A stretch of DNA of 64,000 nt from Vibrio gigantis (GCF_024347515.1 NZ_AP025493.1:1240001-1304000), one strand, 5' to 3'; positions 15,505 through 24,954 are shown, numbered from the stretch's first letter. Notes: generated by a model not told the origin, from the sequence alone. Numbers and translations: made by a program.

Positions 15505-16177
15505 ACATCACCCAAATGCTGAAATTTTGAAAGATTTTGTCGATGGCACGCTCGCAGACTCTGTTTCTTTGATTGTTTCTAGTCACGTAGAACTGTGTGA
15601 ACACTGCCAACAGCAAGTTAAGCAGCTTACCGCTGAGGCGGCGAATAACGTATTCGACGCGGATTCAGTATTTTCAAGCGATGACCTAAATAGCTTCTCA
15701 ATGGACGATATGGGCTTTGATTTCGACGCGATTGATCAAATCACTGCTGATTTATCTCAAGCAGTGGAAGTTGAGTCAAAGGTAGAACAAGTTACCGTTG
15801 CAGACACCACATTCACTATCCCTCGCGCTCTAAGTTCAGTGGCGAGAAAAGACTGGATGAACCTAGGCAAAATTTCACGCGCAAGACTCGATTTTGATGA
15901 CGAAGCCCACCACACCAGCTTGTTGCACATCGACAAAGATGGGCAAGTGCCTTGTCACACCCACAAAGGCTTCGAGATAACGCTTCTTCTAGAAGGCAGC
16001 TTCGAAGACGAAATGGGCGTATACAACAAAGGCGACTTCATCTGGTTGGATGGCAACCACACTCATCAACCAGCAACCAAAGAAGGTTGTGTATGTTTAA
16101 CCGTTTCAAGTGATGCCTTGTATTTCACTAAAGGTGTGAGCCAACTGTTCAACCCATTAGGTAAATACATTTACTAG
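15497..16177 (+). CDS. chrR: Zinc anti-sigma factor ChrR with cupin domain
   Basis: Holds the sigma factor inactive until singlet oxygen or peroxide damage. The N-terminal anti-sigma domain has the zinc ligands H5, H30, C34 and C37, the same pattern as Rhodobacter ChrR offset by one. The C-terminal cupin (about residues 125-220) has CHTHKGFEITLLLEG and GDFIWLDGNHTHQP metal-binding segments. An acidic linker (about 50-100) joins them. A ribosome-binding site lies inside the sigma gene (GGGGAAC). Translation is coupled to rpoE. Confidence 0.95.
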   Translation: MIKHHPNAEILKDFVDGTLADSVSLIVSSHVELCEHCQQQVKQLTAEAANNVFDADSVFSSDDLNSFSMDDMGFDFDAIDQITADLSQAVEVESKVEQVTVADTTFTIPRALSSVARKDWMNLGKISRARLDFDDEAHHTSLLHIDKDGQVPCHTHKGFEITLLLEGSFEDEMGVYNKGDFIWLDGNHTHQPATKEGCVCLTVSSDALYFTKGVSQLFNPLGKYIY

Positions 16178-16320
16178 ATTGGGGCATTGACTGAGTTCGT
16201 CACAAGGTTCGCATAGTTGGCTAGATAGAAAAGCAATATCCGAATTAAAGTCATTTGAAATAAGCAACAGAATACACAATATAAGAATAACGATGAGCAA
16301 TGATCGTAAGGAATTGACCA

Positions 16321-17268
16321 ATGGATAAAAAAATAAAAATAGGCATTAGTGCATGTGTCGCCGGTCATAAAGTTCGGTTCGATACTGGCCACAAACGTTC
16401 TCGCTTCTGCACAGACGACCTAGCAGATTACGTTGAGTTGGAACCAGTTTGTCCAGAAATGGGCGTTGGCCTTCCAACTCCTCGCCCAACCATTCGTCAA
16501 ACAAGAATGTTGGATGACATCATTCATGTTTCTCGCCCAGATGGTTCAGGTGATGTGACCAACGAACTGATCGAGTTCGGTCAAAACTATTCAAAGAACA
16601 ACCAACACATTGCTGGCTTTATTGTGTGTCAAAAAAGCCCAACCTGCGGTATGGAGCGCGTCAAAGTCTACCACCACCATGGGCGCGGTTCTGAATCAAC
16701 AGGTATTGGCATGTTCACTAAGCAAATAATGGAAGGCAATCCACTGCTTCCGGTTGAAGAAAACGGTCGCCTCAACGATCCCATTTTGCGTGAAAACTTT
16801 ATGACTCGAGTATTCACTTACCAAAAATGGCTCGACCTTGTTGATGAAGGTATTACTAAACACAAGCTGATTCAATTCCACAGTGCCCACAAATACTTAG
16901 TGATGTGTCACCATGTAGAGGGGTACAAAAATTTAGGAAAGCTTCTAGGGGGTAACGACCTAGAAATCGATGATTTGGCAGCTCAATACATCGAAGGCTT
17001 GATGAAGGCGTTATCACATCACGCTAATCGAGGCAGTCACGCCAATACTCTGCACCACTTGCAAGGTTACTTTAAGAAGCAACTGAGTAGCAGCCACAAA
17101 CAAGAACTCACCAACCAGATCGCTTCATTTAGAGAGGGCGTGATTCCACTACTCGTACCGCTGACACTGATCAATCACTATCTAATGGAGTACCCAAACG
17201 AGTACTTAGAATCGCAGGTCTACCTAAACCCTCACCCTCAAGAACTTAAACTGAGATACGGATATTGA
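16321..17268 (+). CDS. DUF523/DUF1722 protein (YbgA-like)
   Basis: A 315-aa two-domain protein. The DUF523 domain (about 1-150) begins IKIGISACVAGHKVRFDTGHKRS and contains conserved cysteines (SACVAG, LEPVCPEMGVG, KSPTCGMERVK). The DUF1722 domain (about 190-310) contains FHSAHKYLVMCHH. Both occur near photolyases in many bacteria. Function is unknown, although a link to DNA repair or thiol chemistry has been suggested by context. RBS AAGGA. Its stop overlaps the TTG start of phrB, so the two are translated together. It lies 143 bases after chrR. Confidence 0.9.
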   Translation: MDKKIKIGISACVAGHKVRFDTGHKRSRFCTDDLADYVELEPVCPEMGVGLPTPRPTIRQTRMLDDIIHVSRPDGSGDVTNELIEFGQNYSKNNQHIAGFIVCQKSPTCGMERVKVYHHHGRGSESTGIGMFTKQIMEGNPLLPVEENGRLNDPILRENFMTRVFTYQKWLDLVDEGITKHKLIQFHSAHKYLVMCHHVEGYKNLGKLLGGNDLEIDDLAAQYIEGLMKALSHHANRGSHANTLHHLQGYFKKQLSSSHKQELTNQIASFREGVIPLLVPLTLINHYLMEYPNEYLESQVYLNPHPQELKLRYGY

Positions 17269-18695
17269 GCGACATTCTATGGATACGACGAGACCTGAGG
17301 ATTCACGATAACCCGGCACTCGTCGCAGCAATTAAAAACGGCGTCTCTGTCGCCGTTTTTATTTCAACACCACAGCAATGGCAGCAACACCACCTTGCAC
17401 CAATCAAAGCTGATTTCATCTATCGTCACCTAAAACAGCTTGAATCCCAGCTCGCCGAGTTTGGGATCATATTGCTGCACCTAAAAGCGACCGATTTTGA
17501 CGACCAATCCAGACAGCTCGTTGACTTGTGCAGGCAACTTGATGCTCAGTGTGTGTTCACAAATTCAGAGCCTGAAGTCGATGAACAAGCGCGCGATCAA
17601 AAGCTGATTTCAAGTGGCCTAAACCTGAAGATAAGTGACTGTGACGTTATGCTGCCACTCGGTAGCGTTCTCAACAAACAAGGCGAGATGTTCAAGGTTT
17701 TCACGCCCTTTAAGAACGCGTGGCTAAAAGAAGTTCAGGCGAAAGGCATCACCTGTAGTCCTGCTCTTGTCGCACCCGCTAAGCTTCAACAAACTCAACG
17801 TTCACAAGAAGAGCTTTCTAACGACTTAAGAGCTTTAAGAATCTCCGCTGAGTATGATTTCGACTTTCCTCGTGTTGATTCGAGCCGTTGGCCGTTAAGC
17901 CAAGACGTACTTGGCAATGTGATACCTAACTTCCTGGCCAACAAGGTCAACGACTACGCTCACCTGAGAGACATCCCTTCAGTAAAGGGGACCTCAGGTT
18001 TATCGCCTTATTTAGCGATTGGCGCAGTGAGCCCACGTTGGTTAGCGATTCAATTGATTCAGCACCAGCCCGAACTATTATTTGATACGCAACTACCGGC
18101 CTTTTCTTGGCTCAATGAATTGATTTGGCGAGATTTTTATAAGCATTTGATGTTTCATCATCCTAAACTGGTTAAAGGTGCGAACTTTCAGCAAAAATAC
18201 AACGGCTTAGACTGGTATCACGATCATCCTAGCTTCAAAGCTTGGTGCGAAGGAAGAACAGGATATCCATTGGTTGATGCAGCAATGCGTCAACTGGTTG
18301 AAACGGGCTGGATGCACAACAGGCTAAGAATGGTCGTGGCCAGCTTCCTGACCAAGCACCTGCTTATTGACTGGCGTTGGGGCGAACGTTTCTTTATGTC
18401 GCACCTGATCGACGGTGACTTTAGTGCCAACAATGGTGGCTGGCAATGGGCTTCAAGTACTGGCTGTGATGCTCAACCTTACTTCCGAATTTTCAATCCA
18501 ATCACTCAGAGTGAAAAATTTGATCCAAAAGGAATTTTCATTCGTAAGTACATACCAGAGCTGCAAAACATCCCAGATAAGCATGTGCATTTCCCACATG
18601 ATTTTATCGCTAAACATGGAATAGACAGCGAATACTGGCGCCCCATCGTTGAGCATAAAGAAGCACGATTGAGAGCCTTAGCCTTCTTCAAATAA
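17265..18695 (+). CDS. phrB: Deoxyribodipyrimidine (CPD) photolyase
   Basis: Light-driven repair of cyclobutane pyrimidine dimers. It has 476 aa. The N-terminal photolyase alpha/beta domain begins ILWIRRDLRIHDNPAL and would bind the antenna. The FAD domain has GTSGLSPYLAIGAVSPRWL, the ELIWRDFYKH segment, and WCEGRTGYPLVDAAMRQL through MHNRLRMVVASFL, which surround FAD. The start is TTG, in a TTGA overlap with the preceding stop codon, and lacks a good RBS, so translation is probably coupled. Its place in the rpoE-chrR operon fits protection against light damage. Confidence 0.95.
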   Translation: MSDILWIRRDLRIHDNPALVAAIKNGVSVAVFISTPQQWQQHHLAPIKADFIYRHLKQLESQLAEFGIILLHLKATDFDDQSRQLVDLCRQLDAQCVFTNSEPEVDEQARDQKLISSGLNLKISDCDVMLPLGSVLNKQGEMFKVFTPFKNAWLKEVQAKGITCSPALVAPAKLQQTQRSQEELSNDLRALRISAEYDFDFPRVDSSRWPLSQDVLGNVIPNFLANKVNDYAHLRDIPSVKGTSGLSPYLAIGAVSPRWLAIQLIQHQPELLFDTQLPAFSWLNELIWRDFYKHLMFHHPKLVKGANFQQKYNGLDWYHDHPSFKAWCEGRTGYPLVDAAMRQLVETGWMHNRLRMVVASFLTKHLLIDWRWGERFFMSHLIDGDFSANNGGWQWASSTGCDAQPYFRIFNPITQSEKFDPKGIFIRKYIPELQNIPDKHVHFPHDFIAKHGIDSEYWRPIVEHKEARLRALAFFK

Positions 18696-18709
18696 TTAGA
18701 GTGAATATT

Positions 18710-19141
18710 ATGGATAACTCTCTATGGCTTAATAACTTTCTCAACATGTATCGAGAACTCGGAACCGACAATTTCGACGTGCTAAAGACGGTTTATCACC
18801 CTGATATTGAATTCCAAGATCCGTTGCATCATGTCAACGGCATTTCGGCACTTACCCACTACTTCGAGAATCTCTACACGCAGGTTACGAGCTGTTACTT
18901 CCACATCGAACACACGTTCGAAGCGAACAACGAAGCATCAGTTTATTGGACAATGCAATTTGCTCACAAACAGTTGAACGGGCAGAAGCCTATCGAAGTT
19001 CAAGGTCACAGCCACCTAAAAATGCTTGATGATCAAGTGATTTACCACAGAGATTATCTCGATGTTGGCTCTATGTTGTATGAACATATTCCGGTATTGG
19101 GCTGCGCCATCAAGTCCATCAAGAAAAGAGCGAGCCGATAA
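18710..19141 (+). CDS. NTF2/SnoaL-like protein of the photo-oxidative operon
   Basis: A 143-aa protein with the nuclear transport factor 2 fold pattern: an N-terminal helix pair, then YHPDIEFQDPLHHVNGISALTHYFENLY and late strands HSHLKMLDDQVIYHRDYLDVGSMLYEHIPVLG. No catalytic function is assigned. It is a constant neighbour of ChrR-regulated genes. I use the ATG at 18710, since a GTG at 18701 lies within the likely RBS (TAGAGTG). It starts 15 bases after phrB and its stop touches the next ATG. Confidence 0.85.
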   Translation: MDNSLWLNNFLNMYRELGTDNFDVLKTVYHPDIEFQDPLHHVNGISALTHYFENLYTQVTSCYFHIEHTFEANNEASVYWTMQFAHKQLNGQKPIEVQGHSHLKMLDDQVIYHRDYLDVGSMLYEHIPVLGCAIKSIKKRASR

Positions 19142-19878
19142 TGCACATTATGATTACAGGCGCGACCTCAGGTATCGGCCAAGCCCTTGCTAAAGACTAC
19201 GCTCAACAAGGACATCAGGTGATTGCTTGTGGCCGTAACCCAGACAAGCTGCAATCGTTAGTTGATTCTCACGAGACAGACATAGCGGATTCGTCCATCA
19301 CACCTCTGTGCTTTAACTTGACCGATTATCACAACTTCCCGGAGCTTGACCAAGACAAACCACTTGACCTTCTGATTCTCAATGCGGGCGACTGTGAATA
19401 CATCGATGACCCAGTCAACTTTGATGCGGAGCTTTTTGAGCGAGTCATCAACATTAACTTAATCTCTATTGGTTACGCTCTAAAGTCTTGGTTGAAAAAC
19501 ATTAAACCCGGCGGTCGCTTGGTTTTAGTAAGCTCCAGCGCCAGCTTTTTGCCTTTGCCTAGAGCCGAAGCTTATGGTGCTTCAAAGGCAGCACTCACTT
19601 ACTTAGGAAGAACGCTTTCGGTTGATCTCGCAAAGCACGATATCCATGTCTCCATTGTGCATCCAGGCTTCGTTGAGACCCCTTTAACCGAGCGAAACAC
19701 GTTCGCTATGCCTATGATTATTAGCAGTGAGGCCGCAATTCAGCGAATCGTAAACGGTATTGCTCAAGGAAAGAGTGAGATCGATTTCCCAAGACGATTC
19801 ATCATGTTGATGAAGCTATTAAGAATGCTTCCAACTCCGGTTTGGCAAAAACTCGCTTCAAGGATGGTCGAACAATGA
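19141..19878 (+). CDS. Short-chain dehydrogenase/reductase
   Basis: A 245-aa SDR. The cofactor motif is TGATSGIGQA (residues 6-15), LNAG stabilises the fold (about 80-83), and the catalytic Ser lies in VSSSAS with YGASK giving Tyr and Lys. PGFVETPL follows. The substrate is unknown. It overlaps the previous stop by one base (TAATG) and the next gene by ATGA, so it is part of the same translational unit with the FAD oxidase. Confidence 0.93.
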   Translation: MHIMITGATSGIGQALAKDYAQQGHQVIACGRNPDKLQSLVDSHETDIADSSITPLCFNLTDYHNFPELDQDKPLDLLILNAGDCEYIDDPVNFDAELFERVININLISIGYALKSWLKNIKPGGRLVLVSSSASFLPLPRAEAYGASKAALTYLGRTLSVDLAKHDIHVSIVHPGFVETPLTERNTFAMPMIISSEAAIQRIVNGIAQGKSEIDFPRRFIMLMKLLRMLPTPVWQKLASRMVEQ

Positions 19879-21146
19879 AGAAGATAGCCATTATTGGTTC
19901 AGGCATCTCTGGACTCACTTGCGCGCACATATTAGATAAGCACCACGACGTAACGGTATTCGAAAAAAATGATTACGTTGGGGGGCACACCGCCACCGTC
20001 GATATTGAACATCAAGGCTCGGCTTTTTCGATAGATACTGGCTTCATCGTATTCAACGATCGAACCTATCCAAATTTCAACCAGCTCCTCGAACAGTTGG
20101 GCGTTGAACGACAACCGACCGAGATGAGCTTCAGTGTTCACAACACAACCACTCAGTTTGAATACAATGGTCACTGCATTAACTCGCTATTCGCGCAGAG
20201 GAGTAACATCTTCAAGCCGCAGTTCTGGTCATTAATCTCTGACATTCTGAAATTCAACAAGTTGTGCAAGGCTCAATTCGAAAGTAACCGCTTCACACCT
20301 GACGTTACCCTTGGCAGTTTCCTACGTGACAACCGATTTTCTGACTTCTTTAGTCAACACTACATTCTGCCAATGGGTGCGGCTATTTGGTCAACAAGCC
20401 TTGAAGAGATGGAAGAGTTCGAACTCAAGTTCTTCATACAGTTCTTCTACAACCACGGCCTGCTAGACATTGCCAACCGCCCGCAGTGGTATGTAATTCC
20501 TAAAGGTTCTCGCTCTTATGTTGAGGTCATCCTTTCACGTTTGAACAAGCCGGCCGCGTTGAACACATCAATCAAACAGGTCACCCGCAAAGAAACGGGC
20601 ATTACAATTGAATTTGAAGATGGCGGCGCGCAAAACTTCGACGAAGTAATCTTTGCCTGTCACTCAGACCAAGCATTACGTCTGCTTGGTGACGCGACAG
20701 AACAGGAGCAACAGGTACTGGGCGAAATTCCATATAGCCGCAATGAAGTGGTTCTTCATACCGATACTCGATTGCTCCCAGATAGAAAGCTGGCTTGGGC
20801 GAGCTGGAACTACATGTTGGATGGAGACGGTAAACGTCCTGCCTGTGTCACTTACAACATGAACATTCTGCAAGGCATCGAAAGCCAAGACACCTTCTGC
20901 GTCACCTTGAATCAGAGCGACGCCATCGATCCGGAAAAAATCATTCGAAGCTTTGTGTATCACCACCCAGTATTGAACTCCAACACGGTCAACGCACAAC
21001 AACAGCGCGACCGAATCTGTGGCAAGAATAATACACATTTTGCAGGCGCGTATTGGTACAACGGGTTCCATGAAGACGGCGTCCACAGTGCACTCGATGT
21101 GACTAAACGCTTCGGTTTAGATTTGAGTACGAGTTCAGAACTATGA
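19875..21146 (+). CDS. FAD-dependent amine oxidase-like protein
   Basis: A 423-aa flavoprotein. The N-terminal dinucleotide fold is IAIIGSGISGLTCAHIL, followed by the GG-type segment EKNDYVGGHTATVD typical of amine oxidases and desaturases. It is the group called NAD/FAD-binding or amine oxidase next to DUF1365 and cyclopropane synthase, likely acting on lipids, but no substrate is proven. I take the ATG at 19875, in an ATGA overlap with the SDR gene, rather than an earlier in-frame Met at 19842 inside that gene. Its stop overlaps the DUF1365 start. Confidence 0.92.
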   Translation: MKKIAIIGSGISGLTCAHILDKHHDVTVFEKNDYVGGHTATVDIEHQGSAFSIDTGFIVFNDRTYPNFNQLLEQLGVERQPTEMSFSVHNTTTQFEYNGHCINSLFAQRSNIFKPQFWSLISDILKFNKLCKAQFESNRFTPDVTLGSFLRDNRFSDFFSQHYILPMGAAIWSTSLEEMEEFELKFFIQFFYNHGLLDIANRPQWYVIPKGSRSYVEVILSRLNKPAALNTSIKQVTRKETGITIEFEDGGAQNFDEVIFACHSDQALRLLGDATEQEQQVLGEIPYSRNEVVLHTDTRLLPDRKLAWASWNYMLDGDGKRPACVTYNMNILQGIESQDTFCVTLNQSDAIDPEKIIRSFVYHHPVLNSNTVNAQQQRDRICGKNNTHFAGAYWYNGFHEDGVHSALDVTKRFGLDLSTSSEL

Positions 21147-21949
21147 ACAGCCAAACTCTGACATCCGAAATGGGGATCGCATCCGAAAAGAGTGAAGAAC
21201 TCAGCGGTATCTATTGGGGTAACGTCAGACATCGCCGCTTTGGCGACATCACCCATGAGTTTAGCTATCAGCTTTACATGATGGGGCTGGACCTTGATGA
21301 ACTGCCCCAAACCACAGCGCGTAGTGCGCTATTCGGAACTCGATGGTACAACCCGATTCGCTTTGTAGAGTCGGATTATCTTGCTGAAAAAAAAGAAGAC
21401 ACCAGTATTGATGAACCAAAGTCACTTAAGCAACGTATAGCTTCCAAAGTGCAACAACTTGGTGGGGTTTGGTCTGATTCAAACCGTGTGACGATGCTGG
21501 CACAGTGCCGTTGTTTAGGTATTTATTTCAGCCCGATAAACTGTTTCTTCTGTTATGACGAAACAGGCGATTGCAAATACATGTTGGCTGAAGTGAGTAA
21601 TACGCCTTGGCGAGAAAGACACTACTACCTCATCGACATGCACCAAGAGCTGAAGGTAAAGAAAGAGTTTCACGTTTCGCCGTTCATGGACTTAAACATG
21701 ACCTATTTTTGGAAGATTAAGCCACCAGCGAAACGAACACTCGTTCACATCGAGAGCCGCAGAAGCGACAAAATTTTCGATGCGACACTGGCACTGACCA
21801 AGCAGTCTGTGACCAAGAAAAACATTAGACGAACGGTATGCAAGATTCCGGCGATGACGATAAAAGTCGTGATGGGAATTTATTATCAGGCTCTCAAATT
21901 ATTCCTGAAAAAAGTACCGTTTGTGGCGCACCCAGACTCAACACCTTAA
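21143..21949 (+). CDS. DUF1365 family protein
   Basis: A 268-aa conserved protein of unknown biochemical role. Family segments are GNVRHRRFGDITHEFSYQLYMMGLDLDEL, INCFFCYD, NTPWRERHYY and the FHVSPFMDLNMTYFW motif. DUF1365 genes almost always accompany an FAD oxidase and a cyclopropane synthase, as here, and are thought to help modify membrane fatty acids. ATGA overlap with the preceding gene. A 104-base gap follows before cfa. Confidence 0.93.
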   Translation: MNSQTLTSEMGIASEKSEELSGIYWGNVRHRRFGDITHEFSYQLYMMGLDLDELPQTTARSALFGTRWYNPIRFVESDYLAEKKEDTSIDEPKSLKQRIASKVQQLGGVWSDSNRVTMLAQCRCLGIYFSPINCFFCYDETGDCKYMLAEVSNTPWRERHYYLIDMHQELKVKKEFHVSPFMDLNMTYFWKIKPPAKRTLVHIESRRSDKIFDATLALTKQSVTKKNIRRTVCKIPAMTIKVVMGIYYQALKLFLKKVPFVAHPDSTP

Positions 21950-22053
21950 GCGCCGAAACCAATACTCAATTATGTTGTGAGTGTGCTCAAACCAACGAAT
22001 GCCACCCAACTTAGTTGGCAAAAAAGTTAGAATGAATTCTCAGCGAGGTTGAC

Positions 22054-23334
22054 ATGGAACAGCTTGCCAAACAAAACAACAACATTGAACAACAAGCTAG
22101 AGCCGTTGCTGTTTCAAGCAACTGTAAATATCGAGCTTTAATCTTTAAGGTCCTAGAGCGCCTGCAATTTGCGACGTTGGAAATTATCGAGCGAGACCAA
22201 CATTCAGTATTTGGTGATCGAGAAGCTGACTTGAAAGGTCGAATCGCGATTCATGATGCGACCTTTTTTAGAGATGTTGTTATCAACGGCAGTATTGGGG
22301 CATCCGAAGCTTACATTGATGGTAAATGGACCAGTCCAGACCTGACTCGTGTTATCCAAATCATGGCGCGCAACCAAGCGCAACTAGACGAATTGGACGA
22401 TAAAACACAGTGGCTCTCTCGAATCAAAAATCTGCTTTTGCGACGTAAGAATGCTAATACCGAGCAAGGGTCTAAACGCAACATTCTCGCTCATTACGAT
22501 ATCGGTAATGAATTGTATGAGCGATTCCTGGACAGCTCAATGCAGTACTCATCGGCTATCTACAGCGAGGACGCGTTAACCCTTTCTAAAGCTCAACAAA
22601 ACAAAATGAAAACCATCTGTGAGCGCTTAGAGCTGTCTGAAACAGACAAAGTCGTTGAGATTGGTACTGGCTGGGGTGGCTTGGCGATATACATGGCCCA
22701 ACATTACGGCTGCCACGTCACCACCACTACGATTTCAGACGCACAGCACGAGCTTGCTGAACAACGAGTGAAAGCGCTTGGCTTAACCGACAAGGTTACC
22801 TTGCTCAAAGAGGACTATCGCAACCTCACTGGTGAATACGATAAGTTGGTTTCCATCGAGATGATAGAAGCGGTGGGACATGAGTACCTGCAAACCTTCT
22901 TTGCGAAATGTTCTTCATTGTTGAAGCCTTCCGGCAAGATGCTGATTCAAGCGATCACCATTGCTGACAGCCGTTATGAGAAGTACCGCAAAGGTATCGA
23001 CTTTATCCAGAAGTACATCTTCCCGGGGGGCTGTTTACCTTCAGTGTCAGTGATGACCCAACATCTTGCGACCAGCACAGACCTTGTGGTTCAAGAAATT
23101 GATGATATTGGCCTGCACTATGCTCGCACACTCAACGACTGGAACGTTGCCTTTGAAAACAACTGGGAAGATTTGGAATCACTGGGTTATTCAGAAGAGT
23201 TCAAACGCCTTTGGACCTTCTATTTCTGCTACTGTGAAGGTGCATTCAAAGAGCGAGTGATCAGTACTCACCATTTAGTCGCAAGAAAACCTCGTTACTT
23301 TGGAGCGAAAGATGAAACGGTTTTGGATTATTAA
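22054..23334 (+). CDS. cfa: Cyclopropane-fatty-acyl-phospholipid synthase
   Basis: Adds a methylene group from S-adenosylmethionine to unsaturated fatty acids of membrane phospholipids. It has 426 aa, slightly longer than the Escherichia coli enzyme. Segments seen are the N-terminal lipid-binding region (GSIGASEAYIDGKW), YSSAIYSED, the SAM site VVEIGTGWGGLAIYMA, SIEMIEAVGHEYL, and FIQKYIFPGGCLPS. RBS GAGG. The gap in front carries a small hairpin (CCAAC/GTTGG near 22007-22019) but no TGATC promoter that I can find, so it probably depends on the upstream promoter or a different one. Confidence 0.96.
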   Translation: MEQLAKQNNNIEQQARAVAVSSNCKYRALIFKVLERLQFATLEIIERDQHSVFGDREADLKGRIAIHDATFFRDVVINGSIGASEAYIDGKWTSPDLTRVIQIMARNQAQLDELDDKTQWLSRIKNLLLRRKNANTEQGSKRNILAHYDIGNELYERFLDSSMQYSSAIYSEDALTLSKAQQNKMKTICERLELSETDKVVEIGTGWGGLAIYMAQHYGCHVTTTTISDAQHELAEQRVKALGLTDKVTLLKEDYRNLTGEYDKLVSIEMIEAVGHEYLQTFFAKCSSLLKPSGKMLIQAITIADSRYEKYRKGIDFIQKYIFPGGCLPSVSVMTQHLATSTDLVVQEIDDIGLHYARTLNDWNVAFENNWEDLESLGYSEEFKRLWTFYFCYCEGAFKERVISTHHLVARKPRYFGAKDETVLDY

Positions 23335-23836
23335 TCTCGTTCTGTTTCAAGCGACCTGGGTTTGCAGTGCATTCTTTACCGCTCAAGCCCCGTTCATCGC
23401 GCCACTGATTGTGGCCATGCATTTCTTTCTCTCTCCAACTCGCAATAGCGACCTGAAAATACTCTGTTTACTTCCATTGGGGCTATTACTTGATAGCCTC
23501 ATGCTTCACTTCGGCGTGTTTGCCGTCGATTCTGAAGTTGCCAATCAATCATGGTTTCCCGTTTGGCTCATCTGCCTATGGATCATGTTTTTGATTAGCT
23601 TCAACCACAGCCTTAATTGGCTTTTAAAATGCTCGAAAGTGATCTTGTTTGCCATAGGGTTCGTAGCAGGTACTAGTAGTTATTGGGGAGGCATCAAAGC
23701 AGGCGCCCTCCTTACTACTTGGCCAGATGCATCGGTAATTGCTGCCCTTGCAATGAGTTGGGGGATATTGTTGCCCTTACTGGTGGCCGCCTATTCCAAC
23801 TTAGTACAACCTGAAATGGCAAGGACAACGAGGTGA
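23312..23836 (+). CDS. DUF2878 integral membrane protein
   Basis: A 174-aa protein with about five or six hydrophobic segments (for example LVLFQATWVCSAFF, PFIAPLIVAMHFFL, VWLICLWIMFLISF), matching the DUF2878 family of small inner-membrane proteins. Role unknown. The ATG at 23312 has GGAGCG 4-5 bases upstream and lies inside the 3' end of cfa (23-base overlap). A TTG at 23300 overlaps the RBS and is less likely. GAGGTGA across its stop serves the next gene. Confidence 0.87.
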   Translation: MKRFWIINLVLFQATWVCSAFFTAQAPFIAPLIVAMHFFLSPTRNSDLKILCLLPLGLLLDSLMLHFGVFAVDSEVANQSWFPVWLICLWIMFLISFNHSLNWLLKCSKVILFAIGFVAGTSSYWGGIKAGALLTTWPDASVIAALAMSWGILLPLLVAAYSNLVQPEMARTTR

Positions 23837-23839
23837 CTT

Positions 23840-24415
23840 ATGGCTTATTCACGCAACCCGACACAAACGTTCAAACCTAAGAGCGGTACTGTTAGCGCTC
23901 ACCAGCAAGCAAAAAACACACTTTTAGGCTTCGTCACTCTCTCGTTAGTTTTTACTGCTCTGTTATTTTCCGGAAACACCAAAGCTTCAGCTGTCGATGA
24001 TTTACACAAGCGTGGTCAGGGTGAAATGAGTTACCTGTTTTGGACTCTCTACTCAGCCGAGTTCTATACCGCACCCTCGACTTCAGAACGTGCTTTGAAA
24101 ATAGAGTACTACCGAGCGATAGAGAGTAAAGATTTGGTCGAAGCTACTGAAGATCAATGGAATAAGCTTGGCTACCCTAATAGCAATATTAAACGTTGGT
24201 TAGAGCCGCTCTACTCAATGTGGCCAAATGTAGAAGAAGGAAGCACGCTCACCATCCGTGTCGCTGAAGATAATGTAAGCCGTTTCTACTTTGATGAGCA
24301 ACCTATTGGTGTCATCCAAGACAAACAATTCGGCGATGCTTTCCTTGCTATCTGGCTTTCTGAAAACACATCCGAGCCTGACCTACGCAAACAACTTTTA
24401 GGTTTGAACAAATGA
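23840..24415 (+). CDS. Chalcone isomerase-like exported protein
   Basis: A 191-aa protein with one N-terminal hydrophobic segment (about residues 29-50, LLGFVTLSLVFTALLFSG), likely a signal or anchor, and a domain of the chalcone-isomerase-like type (MSYLFWTLYSAEFYTAP, ALKIEYYRAIESKDLVEAT, FYFDEQPIGVIQDKQFGDAFLAIWL). In bacteria such domains bind fatty acids or have unknown roles. It follows DUF2878 by 3 bases and overlaps the lipoprotein gene by 4, so it is tightly within the stress operon. Confidence 0.85.
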   Translation: MAYSRNPTQTFKPKSGTVSAHQQAKNTLLGFVTLSLVFTALLFSGNTKASAVDDLHKRGQGEMSYLFWTLYSAEFYTAPSTSERALKIEYYRAIESKDLVEATEDQWNKLGYPNSNIKRWLEPLYSMWPNVEEGSTLTIRVAEDNVSRFYFDEQPIGVIQDKQFGDAFLAIWLSENTSEPDLRKQLLGLNK

Positions 24416-24954
24416 ATCCAAAAACAACACAGTTAAAGTTCGTTCTGTCGATGCTTTCTCTCACTTGGTTAGTCGGTTGTGGCTCTGCAAATCTAGAGAA
24501 CCACGTAGACACTACGCCAGAACTCAAGCTCGAAACCTTCTTTGATGGAGAGCTAATGGCTTACGGTATGGTGCTCGACCGCTCTGGCAACTTGTTAAGG
24601 CGCTTCGATGCCAAACTCATCGCTACGTGGGAAGGCAATAATGGTGAAATCAAAGAGTGGTTCTCATTTGCCGATGGTGAACGCTCAACCCGAGTTTGGA
24701 ACTTGATAAAAACCGGCGACAACACCTACTCAGGCACCGCTAATGATGTGATTGGAACGGCTTATGGGGAGACTCAAGGCTCTGCTCTGTACTGGAAGTA
24801 CAACCTAGAAATCGAAGTAGATGGCAGCACCTATGAAGTGGTACTCGATGACTGGATGTTCTTGATGGACGATAAACGATTGTTCAACAAGACTGAGATG
24901 TCCAAGTTCGGCTTTAAGGTCGGTGAGGTCATCTTGTACATAGAGAAAATTTGA
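24412..24954 (+). CDS. DUF3833 family lipoprotein
   Basis: A 180-aa lipoprotein. The signal sequence ends in the lipobox LVGC (Cys near residue 23). The mature part (LETFFDGELMAYGMVLDRSGNLLRRF, WFSFADGERSTRVWNL, YEVVLDDWMFLMDD) matches DUF3833, a family nearly always next to the chalcone-isomerase-like and DUF2878 genes. Function unknown, probably envelope lipid related. It is the last gene of the rpoE-chrR operon, with a terminator about 60 bases on. Confidence 0.9.
   Translation: MNPKTTQLKFVLSMLSLTWLVGCGSANLENHVDTTPELKLETFFDGELMAYGMVLDRSGNLLRRFDAKLIATWEGNNGEIKEWFSFADGERSTRVWNLIKTGDNTYSGTANDVIGTAYGETQGSALYWKYNLEIEVDGSTYEVVLDDWMFLMDDKRLFNKTEMSKFGFKVGEVILYIEKI

Noticed and set aside
17265..18695. 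Cryptochrome-DASH or (6-4) photolyase
   Set aside because: Length, the N-terminal RRDLRIHDNPAL and the ELIWRDFYKH and DAAMRQL segments fit class I CPD photolyase best, and the DUF523/DUF1722 context agrees.
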